Source: Arthrobacter jinronghuae
GTDB lineage: Bacteria > Actinomycetota > Actinomycetes > Actinomycetales > Micrococcaceae
Length of the DNA stretch: 64,000 nt
Direction of reading: 5' to 3'
NCBI RefSeq assembly: GCF_025244825.1
Contig: NZ_CP104263.1
Location: 3,100,001-3,164,000, forward strand
The notes under the pieces are model-generated. The model was not told the origin of the DNA and did not search any database. It saw only the letters and a program-made list of their open reading frames with translations. A program made the translations under genes and the position numbers. Positions 18,550-27,773 of the stretch are shown piece by piece (within the stretch, counting starts at the first letter, position 1; each line of letters starts with the position of its first letter).

Positions 18550-19062
18550 TTAGAGTGACTGCACGTAGTCGTCGTCGGCGTAGTTCCGCTCGGCGGACTT
18601 GCCGGCGGGAAGGGCGCGCAGCCTGCTCCGGCGCTCCATCAGCGAGACCAGGCCCAGCTGCTGAACGGCTGTCGCGGCGGCCGGCGGGCGCTGCCCGCGG
18701 CTGAGGGTGACGACGTCGCCGGCGAGCCCGGCAGCGAAGACGCGGCTGCGGTCCGGGGCACGCCGTTGCGCCTCGTCCAGTTGGGTGGAGAGTTCCACAA
18801 CCCGCTGGCGCAGGCCGGTGACTTGGTTCTGCAGCTCCATGATCCGCTTGATGCCTTCGAGGGAAACGCCCTCCTGGGAGAGTTTCTGGACCTCTCGCAG
18901 CAGTTCGATGTCGCGCTGCGAGTAGCGGCGGGAGCGGCCGGGCGCCCGACTGGGACGGACAATCCCGAGCCGGTCGTATTGCCGGAGGGTCTGCGGATGC
19001 ATTTCCGCGAGCTCAGCGGCAACGGAGATCACGAAAATAGGCGCATTGACATCTATGCCCAT
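18550..19062 (-). CDS. hspR: Heat-shock repressor HspR (MerR family)
   Basis: A 170-residue MerR-family repressor. The winged-helix region (about 10-75) contains FVISVAAELAEMHPQTLRQYDRLGIVRPSR and SRRYSQRDIELLREVQKLSQEGVSLEGIKRI, followed by a coiled-coil (about 76-100) and a polar, DnaK-interacting-type tail. HspR binds HAIR boxes with DnaK as co-repressor in Streptomyces; three HAIR boxes are present in this window, at dnaK (two) and clpB (one). The start at 19062 has a GAAGGAGG site. It lies 68 bases after dnaJ on the same strand, the classical dnaK-grpE-dnaJ-hspR order, so it is likely co-regulated. Confidence 0.95.
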   Translation of the reverse strand: MGIDVNAPIFVISVAAELAEMHPQTLRQYDRLGIVRPSRAPGRSRRYSQRDIELLREVQKLSQEGVSLEGIKRIMELQNQVTGLRQRVVELSTQLDEAQRRAPDRSRVFAAGLAGDVVTLSRGQRPPAAATAVQQLGLVSLMERRSRLRALPAGKSAERNYADDDYVQSL

Positions 19063-19130
19063 TGTTCCTCCTTCACTGCTGTTGAAATGGTAGCGCGGGA
19101 AGTTCGCCCTCCGGCGGATGAAACCACCTG

Positions 19131-20129
19131 TTAAAGCCGTGCTTTTGCTGCCAATCCGACCCGGGGGTCCTCGCCCTTGGTCGCATCGGCAAATGCCTCC
19201 ACAGCTTCCCGGGCGTCCTTGTTCAAGTGGGTGGGCACGGCGACGTCGATAGTCACCAGCAGGTCCCCGTTGCCCTTGGAGGTGTGCACGCCGCGGCCCT
19301 TGACCCGCAGGGTGCGTCCCGACGGTGTTCCGGCGGGTACCTTGAGCCGGACGGTATCGGAGGTGAGGGTAGGCACCTCGATGGTCGCCCCCAGGGCTGC
19401 CTCGGGGAACGAGACCGGAACGTGGATCCGGATGTTGTTGCCCTCGCGGGTGAAGAAGTCGTGCGGCGTGACGTGGACGGTGACCATCAGGTCTCCGGCA
19501 CCTGCGGCGCCGGGCTGCCCCTTGCCGCGCACCCGGATCTTCTGGCCGTCCTTGACGCCGGCCGGCACCCGGACCTCCACTACTTCGCCGCTGGGTTCGC
19601 GCAGGCCGATCACGGTTCCGTTAATGGATCCGGCAAAGGAAATGGTGGTGCTGGCCGTCCGGTCCGCGCCCTTGGTGGGCGGCGGGGCGCCGAAGCCGCC
19701 GCCGCCGAAACCGCTGCCGCCGCCGAAAAGGTCGGCGAATTCGGGCGGGATGTTGCTGCCGCCCGCGTTAAAGGTGGTCCTCCGGCCGCCGCCGCGTGCG
19801 GTCTGCCCGAACAGGTCTCCGAAGATATCCTCGAAGCCCGCCCCGCCGGCGCCGCCGCCGCCCTGGGGGCCGCCGGCAGTGAACCGGGCGCCGCTTCCCA
19901 TGGCGCGGATGGCGTCATACTGCTGGCGTTCCTCGGCATCGGAGAGGACCGAATACGCCTCGGAGAGGTCCTTGAACATCCGCTCGGAGTTGGCGTCGCC
20001 CTGGTTCTGGTCGGGATGGTACTTCCGCGCCAGTTTGCGGTACGCCTTCTTGATGTCGGCGTCGGACGCATCCTTGGGAACACCCAGAATCTTGTAAAAG
20101 TCCTTATCGACCCAATCCTGACTAGCCAA
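19131..20129 (-). CDS. dnaJ: DnaJ-type co-chaperone without zinc-finger (class II, CbpA-like)
   Basis: A 332-residue J-protein that stimulates the DnaK ATPase. The J domain holds the HPD motif ([11 protein letters not shown], about residues 33-43), then a glycine/phenylalanine-rich linker (about 80-155), then C-terminal beta-domains (about 165-320). The four CxxCxGxG zinc modules of class I DnaJ are absent, which is normal for the DnaJ encoded beside grpE in many actinobacteria (DnaJ1). The TTG at 20129 (LASQDWVD) is chosen because GGAAGGG lies 7 bases upstream; in-frame upstream codons lack a site. A terminator-like stem sits between grpE and this gene. Confidence 0.92.
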   Translation of the reverse strand: MASQDWVDKDFYKILGVPKDASDADIKKAYRKLARKYHPDQNQGDANSERMFKDLSEAYSVLSDAEERQQYDAIRAMGSGARFTAGGPQGGGGAGGAGFEDIFGDLFGQTARGGGRRTTFNAGGSNIPPEFADLFGGGSGFGGGGFGAPPPTKGADRTASTTISFAGSINGTVIGLREPSGEVVEVRVPAGVKDGQKIRVRGKGQPGAAGAGDLMVTVHVTPHDFFTREGNNIRIHVPVSFPEAALGATIEVPTLTSDTVRLKVPAGTPSGRTLRVKGRGVHTSKGNGDLLVTIDVAVPTHLNKDAREAVEAFADATKGEDPRVGLAAKARL

Positions 20130-20226
20130 TTGGTGTCCCTTCCTCATTTGCGAATCCCGCTGCATTGCCGTGAAAACACGGCTGCCGGGCCTGCTGCCCC
20201 TGCTGCGGGACCTGCCGATGGAAAAA

Positions 20227-20258
20227 TGTCCGGGGCCGCTTTACGGCGGCCCCGGACA
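20227..20258 (-). terminator. Terminator-like stem between grpE and dnaJ
   Basis: Perfect 13-bp stem TGTCCGGGGCCGC (20227-20239) with its complement at 20246-20258. On the minus strand it is followed by a short T run (the AAAAA at 20222-20226). It could end or attenuate the dnaK-grpE transcript before dnaJ-hspR. Confidence 0.75.
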
Positions 20259-20266
20259 CGGTACAA

Positions 20267-20911
20267 CTACTGTTCCGGAACCGAAACAATCACCTGCGCG
20301 GCACGCAGGACCCGGTCGCCGGACTTGTAGCCGGCCCTCAGGATCTGCGTGACGGTATCGAACGTGACGTCCGCGCTCTGCTGCTGGATGAGTGCCTCGT
20401 GGATGTTCGGATCGAACTCCACACCGGTCTCATCGATGCGGCTGAGCCCGTACGTCTTCAGCGAGTTCTCCAGCTTGGTAGCGATCGCAGCGAAGGGTCC
20501 CTCCGCCAGGTCGCCGTGCTGGCGTGCGGCGTCGATGTCGTCCAGGACGGGCATCAGGGAGTTCAGCACTCCGATGACGGCCATTTCCCGGGCGACGTCG
20601 CGGTCGCGTTCCACCCGCTTGCGGTAGTTCACGTACTCGGCCTGCAGTCGCAGCAGGTCGTTGCGCAGTTCAGCGGCTTCCGGCGAACCGGACGCGGCAG
20701 GCTGGGCCGGCACGTCGGCGTTGTTCAGGATCTGCTCCGCCTGGGAGAGCGCATCTCCGTCGGCCCCGGCGGCCGGGGCGGAAGCCGAAGCTTCCTCCCC
20801 TGCCGCGCCACCGTTGGCGGAATCCGCAGTCTCGCCCGCGCCGGGCGTGTCCTGGCCGTTTACGGGCTCTTCACCTTCGGGAGTGTTCCCGTGCTCGTTT
20901 TCCGCCGGCAT
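20267..20911 (-). CDS. grpE: Nucleotide exchange factor GrpE
   Basis: Dimeric exchange factor that releases ADP from DnaK. The 214-residue protein has an acidic, low-complexity N-terminus (about 1-70), a long coiled-coil (about 72-125, ELRNDLLRLQAEYVNYRKRVERDRDV) and the C-terminal beta domain with the GrpE motif LSRIDETGVEFDPNIHEALIQ (about 153-173) and GYKSGDRVLRAAQVIVS. It begins 2 bases after the dnaK stop, so translation is coupled. A strong terminator-like stem follows 8 bases after its stop. Confidence 0.96.
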   Translation of the reverse strand: MPAENEHGNTPEGEEPVNGQDTPGAGETADSANGGAAGEEASASAPAAGADGDALSQAEQILNNADVPAQPAASGSPEAAELRNDLLRLQAEYVNYRKRVERDRDVAREMAVIGVLNSLMPVLDDIDAARQHGDLAEGPFAAIATKLENSLKTYGLSRIDETGVEFDPNIHEALIQQQSADVTFDTVTQILRAGYKSGDRVLRAAQVIVSVPEQ

Positions 20912-20913
20912 GA

Positions 20914-22893
<1,980 letters not shown>

Positions 22894-22896
22894 CTA

Positions 22897-22915
22897 TTGA
22901 GCGTTCTACACTCAA
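22897..22915 (-). promoter_or_regulatory. HAIR operator 1 (HspR) at dnaK, downstream of the -10 box
   Basis: TTGAGC-N7-ACTCAA (22897-22915), one mismatch in the HAIR half-sites. It overlaps the likely transcription start, so HspR bound here would block dnaK initiation. Confidence 0.9.
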
Positions 22916-22942
22916 CTTTACTCAGCAGCACTTCTTTGTCAA
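22915..22942 (-). promoter_or_regulatory. dnaK promoter
   Basis: On the minus strand TTGACA (-35, 22937-22942), 16-base spacer, TAAAGT (-10, 22915-22920). It lies exactly between the two HAIR operators. The transcript leader would be about 110 bases. Confidence 0.75.
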
Positions 22943-22946
22943 CAAA

Positions 22947-22967
22947 CTTGAGCGCATCCGGCTCAAC
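22947..22967 (-). promoter_or_regulatory. HAIR operator 2 (HspR) at dnaK, upstream of the -35 box
   Basis: CTTGAGC-N7-GCTCAAC (22947-22967) matches the HAIR consensus. It lies 4 bases beyond the dnaK -35 box and 75 bases before the divergent methyltransferase gene, so it could also affect that gene. Confidence 0.9.
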
Positions 22968-23042
22968 TCTGTGCCCGGAGGTTGCGGAACACGGCAGCCG
23001 GCCCTTCCCCCTCCCCGGCGGGTCTGGCGGTAGGGTCCTGCC

Positions 23043-23846
23043 ATGGCTTCCGAAACCTATTCCCACGGCCATCACCGCAGCGTGGTGGACGTCCATGCCC
23101 TCCGCACTGCGCGGGACTGCGCAGCGTATCTGTTGCCGGAACTGCAGCCGGGAGTAAGCATTCTCGACGTCGGCTGCGGCCCGGGCAGCATCACCGCCGA
23201 CTTCGCGGCGCTTGCGGCACCGGGACCCGTGGTGGGCCTGGATTCCTCCGAGGACGTCCTTGTCTCCGCCCGTGCACGGGCAGCCGGGCGCGGGCTGGCT
23301 AATGCCTCCTTTGTTGCAGGGAACGTCTACGACCTCGATTTCCCGGATGAAACCTTCGACGTTGTCCACGCCCATCAGGTGCTCCAGCACCTGATGGACC
23401 CGGTGGCCGCACTGCGGGAAATGCGCCGGGTCGCCAAGCCCGGCGGGCTGGTGGCGGTGCGCGACGCCGATTTCGCCGGCATGATCTGGCATCCGCCCAC
23501 ACCGGAACTGGCGCAGTGGATGCGGATCTACCGGGAGATTGCCCGCGGCAACTCCGCTGAGCCCGATGCCGGCAGGCACCTGCTGGCATGGGCACTGGAG
23601 GCCGGCTTCACCGAGATCACACCCTCATCCTCCAACTGGCTCTACGCGACACCGGAAGAGCGGCGCAGGCACGCGGAATCCTGGTCCGAACGCGTACTGC
23701 ACTCCGCCTTCGCCGAGCAGGCCCGGGAACGCGGACTGGCGGACCGTCACCAGCTGGAACAGGTTGCCGCCGGCTGGCGGGAGTGGGCCGATGCCCCGGA
23801 CGGCTGGTTCCTCATCCCGTGCGGGGAGCTGCTTCTTCGGGCCTGA
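23043..23846 (+). CDS. Class I SAM-dependent methyltransferase (UbiE/Methyltransf_11-like)
   Basis: A 267-residue small-molecule methyltransferase. Motif I ILDVGCGPGSIT (about residues 40-51), the acidic GLDSSEDVL, motif II DETFDVVHAHQVLQHLMDP and motif III RVAKPGGLVAVRD are all present. The acceptor is not evident. The start ATG 23043 follows TAGGGT (23031-23036) by six bases and has no ribosome binding site, so the transcript is probably leaderless. It is divergent from dnaK across the HAIR/promoter region and might therefore respond to heat shock; that is inference. Confidence 0.85.
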   Translation: MASETYSHGHHRSVVDVHALRTARDCAAYLLPELQPGVSILDVGCGPGSITADFAALAAPGPVVGLDSSEDVLVSARARAAGRGLANASFVAGNVYDLDFPDETFDVVHAHQVLQHLMDPVAALREMRRVAKPGGLVAVRDADFAGMIWHPPTPELAQWMRIYREIARGNSAEPDAGRHLLAWALEAGFTEITPSSSNWLYATPEERRRHAESWSERVLHSAFAEQARERGLADRHQLEQVAAGWREWADAPDGWFLIPCGELLLRA

Positions 23847-23869
23847 CCTTTTCTGGCTAGGGTTAAGGA

Positions 23870-23920
23870 ATGTTCCGAATCCTGACCGTGTGCACGGGCA
23901 ACACCCCCGATGCCCGCTAA
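23870..23920 (+). pseudogene. Remnant of a low-molecular-weight protein-tyrosine phosphatase start (leader ORF)
   Basis: A 16-codon frame reading MFRILTVCTGNTPDAR then TAA. The first eleven residues equal the usual N-terminus of LMW tyrosine phosphatases, up to the catalytic loop that normally continues CxxxxxR(S/T) (VCTGNICRSP); here the loop breaks after GN. TAGGGT at 23858-23863 lies six bases before the ATG, as in a leaderless promoter. The frame ends 8 bases past the kinase ATG at 23910. It is best read as the 5' stub of a deleted phosphatase gene now serving as the leader of the kinase; a chance leader peptide is the alternative. Confidence 0.6.
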
Positions 23921-24500
23921 ACCCGGCGCGCCCCTGCTTATTGCCGTGGACGGCTTCTCCGGTGCCGGCAAAACGACCCTGGCCACCGAAATTGCCGCCG
24001 CCATGACCCGATTCGGCTCCGTGCGGCTGTTCCATCTGGAGGATGTCTACCCGGGCTGGGACGGCCTGGAATCGGGAATGACCTACTACCGCGAGCAGAT
24101 CCTGCGCCCGCTCGCCGAAGGACGCTCCGCCCGCTGGCAGGCCTGGGACTGGGATGCCGGCCGCTACGGAGACTGGCAGACCACCGAACCGGCCGACGTC
24201 GTGGTCTTCGAAGGCGTGGGCTCCGGGCACCGCGAGGCCCGCGCCCTGCTGGACACCACGGTCTGGGTGGCGGGTGAGGAAACGGTCCGCCGCCGCTGCG
24301 CACTGGAACGCGACGGCGGCACCTACGCTCCGCACTGGGAACGCTGGGCGGCACAGGAACGCCGCTGGGCTGCCGACGACGACGCCGCCTCCGCCGCGGA
24401 TCTCACCGTGCGTCTGGTGGGTCCGCAGGGGAACGCCGGGGCAGCGCTGGCGGCCGTCCTGTCCCGGCTGCAGCCTGAACCGCAGCACATTCCCGGCTAG
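23910..24500 (+). CDS. P-loop nucleoside/uridine kinase-like ATPase
   Basis: A 196-residue P-loop kinase of the uridine kinase-like group. Walker A is GFSGAGKTTLA (about residues 15-25), the LEDVYPGWDGLESG segment resembles the nucleoside-binding region, and the VVVFEGVGSGHREARALLD strand is Walker B-like; the substrate is not known. ATG 23910 has no ribosome binding site of its own; a leaderless stub ORF starts 40 bases upstream and overlaps it, so translation may begin by reinitiation. It converges with the cardiolipin synthase gene with only 3 bases between stops. Confidence 0.82.
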   Translation: MPAKPGAPLLIAVDGFSGAGKTTLATEIAAAMTRFGSVRLFHLEDVYPGWDGLESGMTYYREQILRPLAEGRSARWQAWDWDAGRYGDWQTTEPADVVVFEGVGSGHREARALLDTTVWVAGEETVRRRCALERDGGTYAPHWERWAAQERRWAADDDAASAADLTVRLVGPQGNAGAALAAVLSRLQPEPQHIPG

Positions 24501-24503
24501 GGA

Positions 24504-25979
24504 TTACTGCAAGGTCGCGGTCAGCCGGGCCACGTTGTCGATGTACCGCTGCCAGACCGGCCGGCCCACCCAGTTCTCCAGGATGAGCTCCTTGGACAGG
24601 GCCCGGTAGGTGTCCTCGATGCGGCGGATCTGCTTCACAATGGTGCCGTCAAACATCATCACCGACACCTCGAGGTTCAGCGAAAATGAGCGCATGTCCA
24701 TGTTGCTGGACCCCAGCACCGCCACGTCCTCGTCGATGGTGAAGTGCTTTGCGTGCAGCACCAGCGGTTTGGGGTACTGGTAAATCCGGACACCGGCGCG
24801 CAGCAGCGCCTCATAGTAGGAGCGCTGGGCGTGGTCCACCAGGAACTGGTCGCCTTTTTCGGAGACGAACAATTCCACGTCCACGCCGCGCTGCGCCGCC
24901 GTCGTCACTGCGTAAAGCAGCGTGTCATCGGGGACGAAGTACGGGCTGGTGATGGAAATGCGGTCGCTGGCCGAGTAAATAAGGGACGCGAAAAGGCGCA
25001 GGTTGTTCTCGGTGCTGAACCCGGGGCCGCTGGGTACTACCTGGCAGGTGACGTCTCCGGGATTGAACGAGGATTCGTACAGGTCCAGTTCGCGTTCCAG
25101 GTTTTCGTCCGTTTCGGCGTTCCAGTCGGTGGCGAAGACAACGTTGAGTTCGTCCACCACCGGCCCTTCCATGCGGGCCATCAGCTCTACCCATTTGCGG
25201 CCGGACCGGCGGTTTCGGCGTTTGTTGTAGGCCGGCTCCACCATGTTCTGGGAGCCGGTGAAGCCCACTGCCCCGTCCACCACCAGGATTTTGCGGTGGT
25301 TGCGCAGGTCGGGGCGGCGCCAGCGCCCGCGGAGCGGCTCCACCGGAAGCATCCGCCGCCATTGGACGCCGCTGCTGCGCAGTTCCCGCAGCAGCTTCCG
25401 GTAGCCGGGGATGCGCAGGGTGCCGATGTGGTCGAAAAGCAGCCGGACGGTGACTCCGCGCCCTGCAGCGTCCTTCAGGGCCTGGAAGAAGTCCCGGGTC
25501 ACGGCGTCATAGCCCATGATGTAGAACTCCACATGGACGTACCGCTTGGCCAATTCCACTTCGCGGGTCATGTCCGCAATGGACTCGAGGTAGTCGCGCT
25601 GCACGTCCACCTTGTTGCCGTCCAGGGTGGGAAAGGAGCCCAGCCGGCGGTTGAGTTCTGCGGCATTCAGTACCCACTCGGGGCCGCCGTAGTTGGTGCC
25701 CTCGGTTTCCAGTTCCTTGGTGTTTTCACGGACCAGTCGGCTGATTTCAGCCTGCCGTTTGACCCGGTGTTCGGAGAGCCGGTGGTTGCCGAAGAGTGAA
25801 AAGAGAATGATCCCCGGGATCGGCAGGAAGAAGATGCACAACAGCCAGGCCATTGCTGTGGTGGGCCGGCGGTTGCCCGGCACAATGCCCAGGGCAATGA
25901 TCCGGATCGCGTAATCCACCGCCGTCAACACGCCGGTAGTCCACCCAGCCAGGTCAATACCGGTCAGAGACCACCACAC
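24504..25979 (-). CDS. cls: Cardiolipin synthase
   Basis: Joins two phosphatidylglycerols into cardiolipin in the membrane. The 491-residue protein has two N-terminal membrane helices (about 15-37 and 42-64), then two phospholipase D domains with complete HKD motifs: HRKILVVDGAVGFTGSQN (about 228-245) and HAKHFTIDEDVAVLGSSN (about 403-420). GTG 25979 has a GGGAGGAG ribosome binding site. It faces away from pabC; the promoter region between them is short, about 80 bases. Confidence 0.94.
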   Translation of the reverse strand: MWWSLTGIDLAGWTTGVLTAVDYAIRIIALGIVPGNRRPTTAMAWLLCIFFLPIPGIILFSLFGNHRLSEHRVKRQAEISRLVRENTKELETEGTNYGGPEWVLNAAELNRRLGSFPTLDGNKVDVQRDYLESIADMTREVELAKRYVHVEFYIMGYDAVTRDFFQALKDAAGRGVTVRLLFDHIGTLRIPGYRKLLRELRSSGVQWRRMLPVEPLRGRWRRPDLRNHRKILVVDGAVGFTGSQNMVEPAYNKRRNRRSGRKWVELMARMEGPVVDELNVVFATDWNAETDENLERELDLYESSFNPGDVTCQVVPSGPGFSTENNLRLFASLIYSASDRISITSPYFVPDDTLLYAVTTAAQRGVDVELFVSEKGDQFLVDHAQRSYYEALLRAGVRIYQYPKPLVLHAKHFTIDEDVAVLGSSNMDMRSFSLNLEVSVMMFDGTIVKQIRRIEDTYRALSKELILENWVGRPVWQRYIDNVARLTATLQ

Positions 25980-26061
25980 ACTTATGCTCCTCCCGAGCCG
26001 CCTTTTAGACAGCCTATCGGCCGGAAGGACCTATCCGGGCCTGCGCCGCTACGCTGATGAC

Positions 26062-26949
26062 ATGACTGTTCTGGTTTTCCTGGATTCAGCTTTCCCCGAC
26101 GGCCGTCCGGCGGACGCCGGGGTCCCCCAGCTGATGATCAATGATCTGGGTGTGACCCGCGGGGACGGGATCTTCGAATCGCTCCTGGCCGTGGACGGGG
26201 TGCCCCGTAAACCGGGCGCCCATTTGGACCGGATGGCATCCTCGGCGCAGCTGCTGGACCTGGCGCTGCCGCCGCGCGATGCCTGGGAACGGGCCATTGC
26301 CACCGCGCTCGCCCTGCACACGGAGGCCTCCGCCGCCGGAACCGGTTCCGCCGCCCGGGCGGCGGTGAAACTCGTGGTGACCCGTGGCGTCGAGGGCGCC
26401 GGCACACCCACGGCATGGGTGCAGGTGACCGCTGCCCCCGATGCCTCACGGCAGCGCACCGAGGGCATCAAGGTCCTGCTCCTGGACCGCGGTTATGACA
26501 GCCTGGCGGCTGCCCGAGCTCCGTGGCTGCTGCTCGGCGCCAAGACGCTCTCCTATGCCGTGAACATGGCCGCCCTGCGCTACGTCCGCGCGAACGGCGC
26601 CGACGATGCAATCTTCACGTCCTCCGACGGCAAGGTCCTCGAAGGGCCAACGTCCACCGTGGTGCTGGCCCGCGAACGCAACGGCGTGCGTACCCTGCTC
26701 ACCCCCGAGCGCAAGAGCGGCATCCTGGCCGGGACCACGCAGGATGCCCTTTTCAGGGCGGCTGAAGCTGCCGGCTGGGAGCTGGGGTACGGGCCGCTGG
26801 TGCCCGAGGACCTGTTCGCGGCCGACGGTGTCTGGCTGGCGTCCAGCATCCGGCTGTTGGTGCCGGTGCGTTCCATCGACGGCAGGGAACTGCCCTTCTC
26901 CGAGGCGCTGAACACCGAACTCACCAAGCTGGCGGACGCCGCCCTCTAA
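26062..26949 (+). CDS. pabC: Aminodeoxychorismate lyase (PLP class IV aminotransferase fold)
   Basis: Likely releases pyruvate from 4-amino-4-deoxychorismate to give p-aminobenzoate for folate. The 295-residue protein shows the class IV fold: NDLGVTRGDGIFESLL (about 26-41), the PLP lysine in LLGAKTLSYAVNM (about 156-168), and DDAIFTSSDGKVLEGPTSTV followed by RKSGILAGTTQDAL. A branched-chain or D-amino-acid aminotransferase of the same fold is possible; pabA/pabB are not in the window. TACGCT (26050-26055) lies six bases before the ATG, so the start is a leaderless type; the frame is open upstream but without homology. Confidence 0.8.
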   Translation: MTVLVFLDSAFPDGRPADAGVPQLMINDLGVTRGDGIFESLLAVDGVPRKPGAHLDRMASSAQLLDLALPPRDAWERAIATALALHTEASAAGTGSAARAAVKLVVTRGVEGAGTPTAWVQVTAAPDASRQRTEGIKVLLLDRGYDSLAAARAPWLLLGAKTLSYAVNMAALRYVRANGADDAIFTSSDGKVLEGPTSTVVLARERNGVRTLLTPERKSGILAGTTQDALFRAAEAAGWELGYGPLVPEDLFAADGVWLASSIRLLVPVRSIDGRELPFSEALNTELTKLADAAL

Positions 26950-26969
26950 GTCTGCCGGGCCGGGAAGCC

Positions 26970-27773
26970 TCAGGTCAGGATGAAGTTGAACGTTCCGGCC
27001 GCCACCGCAGCTGCCACCGCAGCAACGGACAGGGCTACCCCCACCCCGAACACCACCGCGTCCACCCCGCTGAAAGTCGACGTTCGAGCCCAGGTCCGTT
27101 CCGCTGCGCCGAAGCCGCGCGCTTCCATTGCCGTCGCCAGGCGGGTGGCCCGGCGGATCGCCTGCACCAGCAGCGCCAGGGACTGCCCGGCGAAACCTCG
27201 GATCCGGGCTGCTCCCCCGGCGTCCGGTCCCGCGCCGCGGGCATGCCGGGCCAGTCCGATGGTGCGCCATTCCTCCACCAGCAGCCCCACCAGCCGCATG
27301 GCCGCCAGCGCGCCCAGGACAAAGCGGTGCGGCAGCCTCAGTTTCTGGGCCAGGGCATCGGCCAGGTCGGTGGGATCGGTCGTGGCCAGCAGATAGATTC
27401 CCGGCAGGGCTATGGCCAGGCCGCGCAGCCCGATGGCGATGCCCGCGGCAACGGAACCGGAGGTGAACACCAGCGGCCCGGCCTCGAGCAGCACCGTCCC
27501 GGTCTTTTCCGCCAGCAGCGCCGTGCCCCACGCGCCGATCAGCGCCGCGGCGAGCAGCGGCCAGATCCGCCGCACCAATGTTCCGATCCGGATGTGCAGC
27601 AGCGGCAGCAGGGCCAGTTCGGCGGTGAGGACGACGGCGGCACTCACCCAGTCCACCGTCACCAGTACTGCCAGGGTCAGCAGCACTGCCGCGGCAAGCT
27701 TGGAGAGCGGGTTGGCGCGGGCCAGGAACGTGCCGGCGGGCCGGGCCGGCGCCCCGGCAACTACAGCGCTCAT
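26970..27773 (-). CDS. ykoC: ECF transporter T component YkoC (thiamine precursor uptake)
   Basis: Membrane-embedded T component that couples the ATPase to the substrate-binding S protein of an energy-coupling-factor transporter. The 267-residue protein has five to six helices (e.g. about 25-45, 70-90, 110-130) and the T-component signature with two EARGFG-like motifs, of which EARGFGAAERTW (about 217-228) is clear. It overlaps ykoD by 4 bases (ATGA). With the TPP riboswitch upstream of the operon, the substrate is most likely hydroxymethylpyrimidine/thiamine precursor, as for YkoEDC of Bacillus. Confidence 0.88.
   Translation of the reverse strand: MSAVVAGAPARPAGTFLARANPLSKLAAAVLLTLAVLVTVDWVSAAVVLTAELALLPLLHIRIGTLVRRIWPLLAAALIGAWGTALLAEKTGTVLLEAGPLVFTSGSVAAGIAIGLRGLAIALPGIYLLATTDPTDLADALAQKLRLPHRFVLGALAAMRLVGLLVEEWRTIGLARHARGAGPDAGGAARIRGFAGQSLALLVQAIRRATRLATAMEARGFGAAERTWARTSTFSGVDAVVFGVGVALSVAAVAAAVAAGTFNFILT

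Noticed and set aside
19227..20330. Long plus-strand open frame opposite dnaJ
   Set aside because: Antisense shadow, composition biased to G/A/P/H, no motifs.
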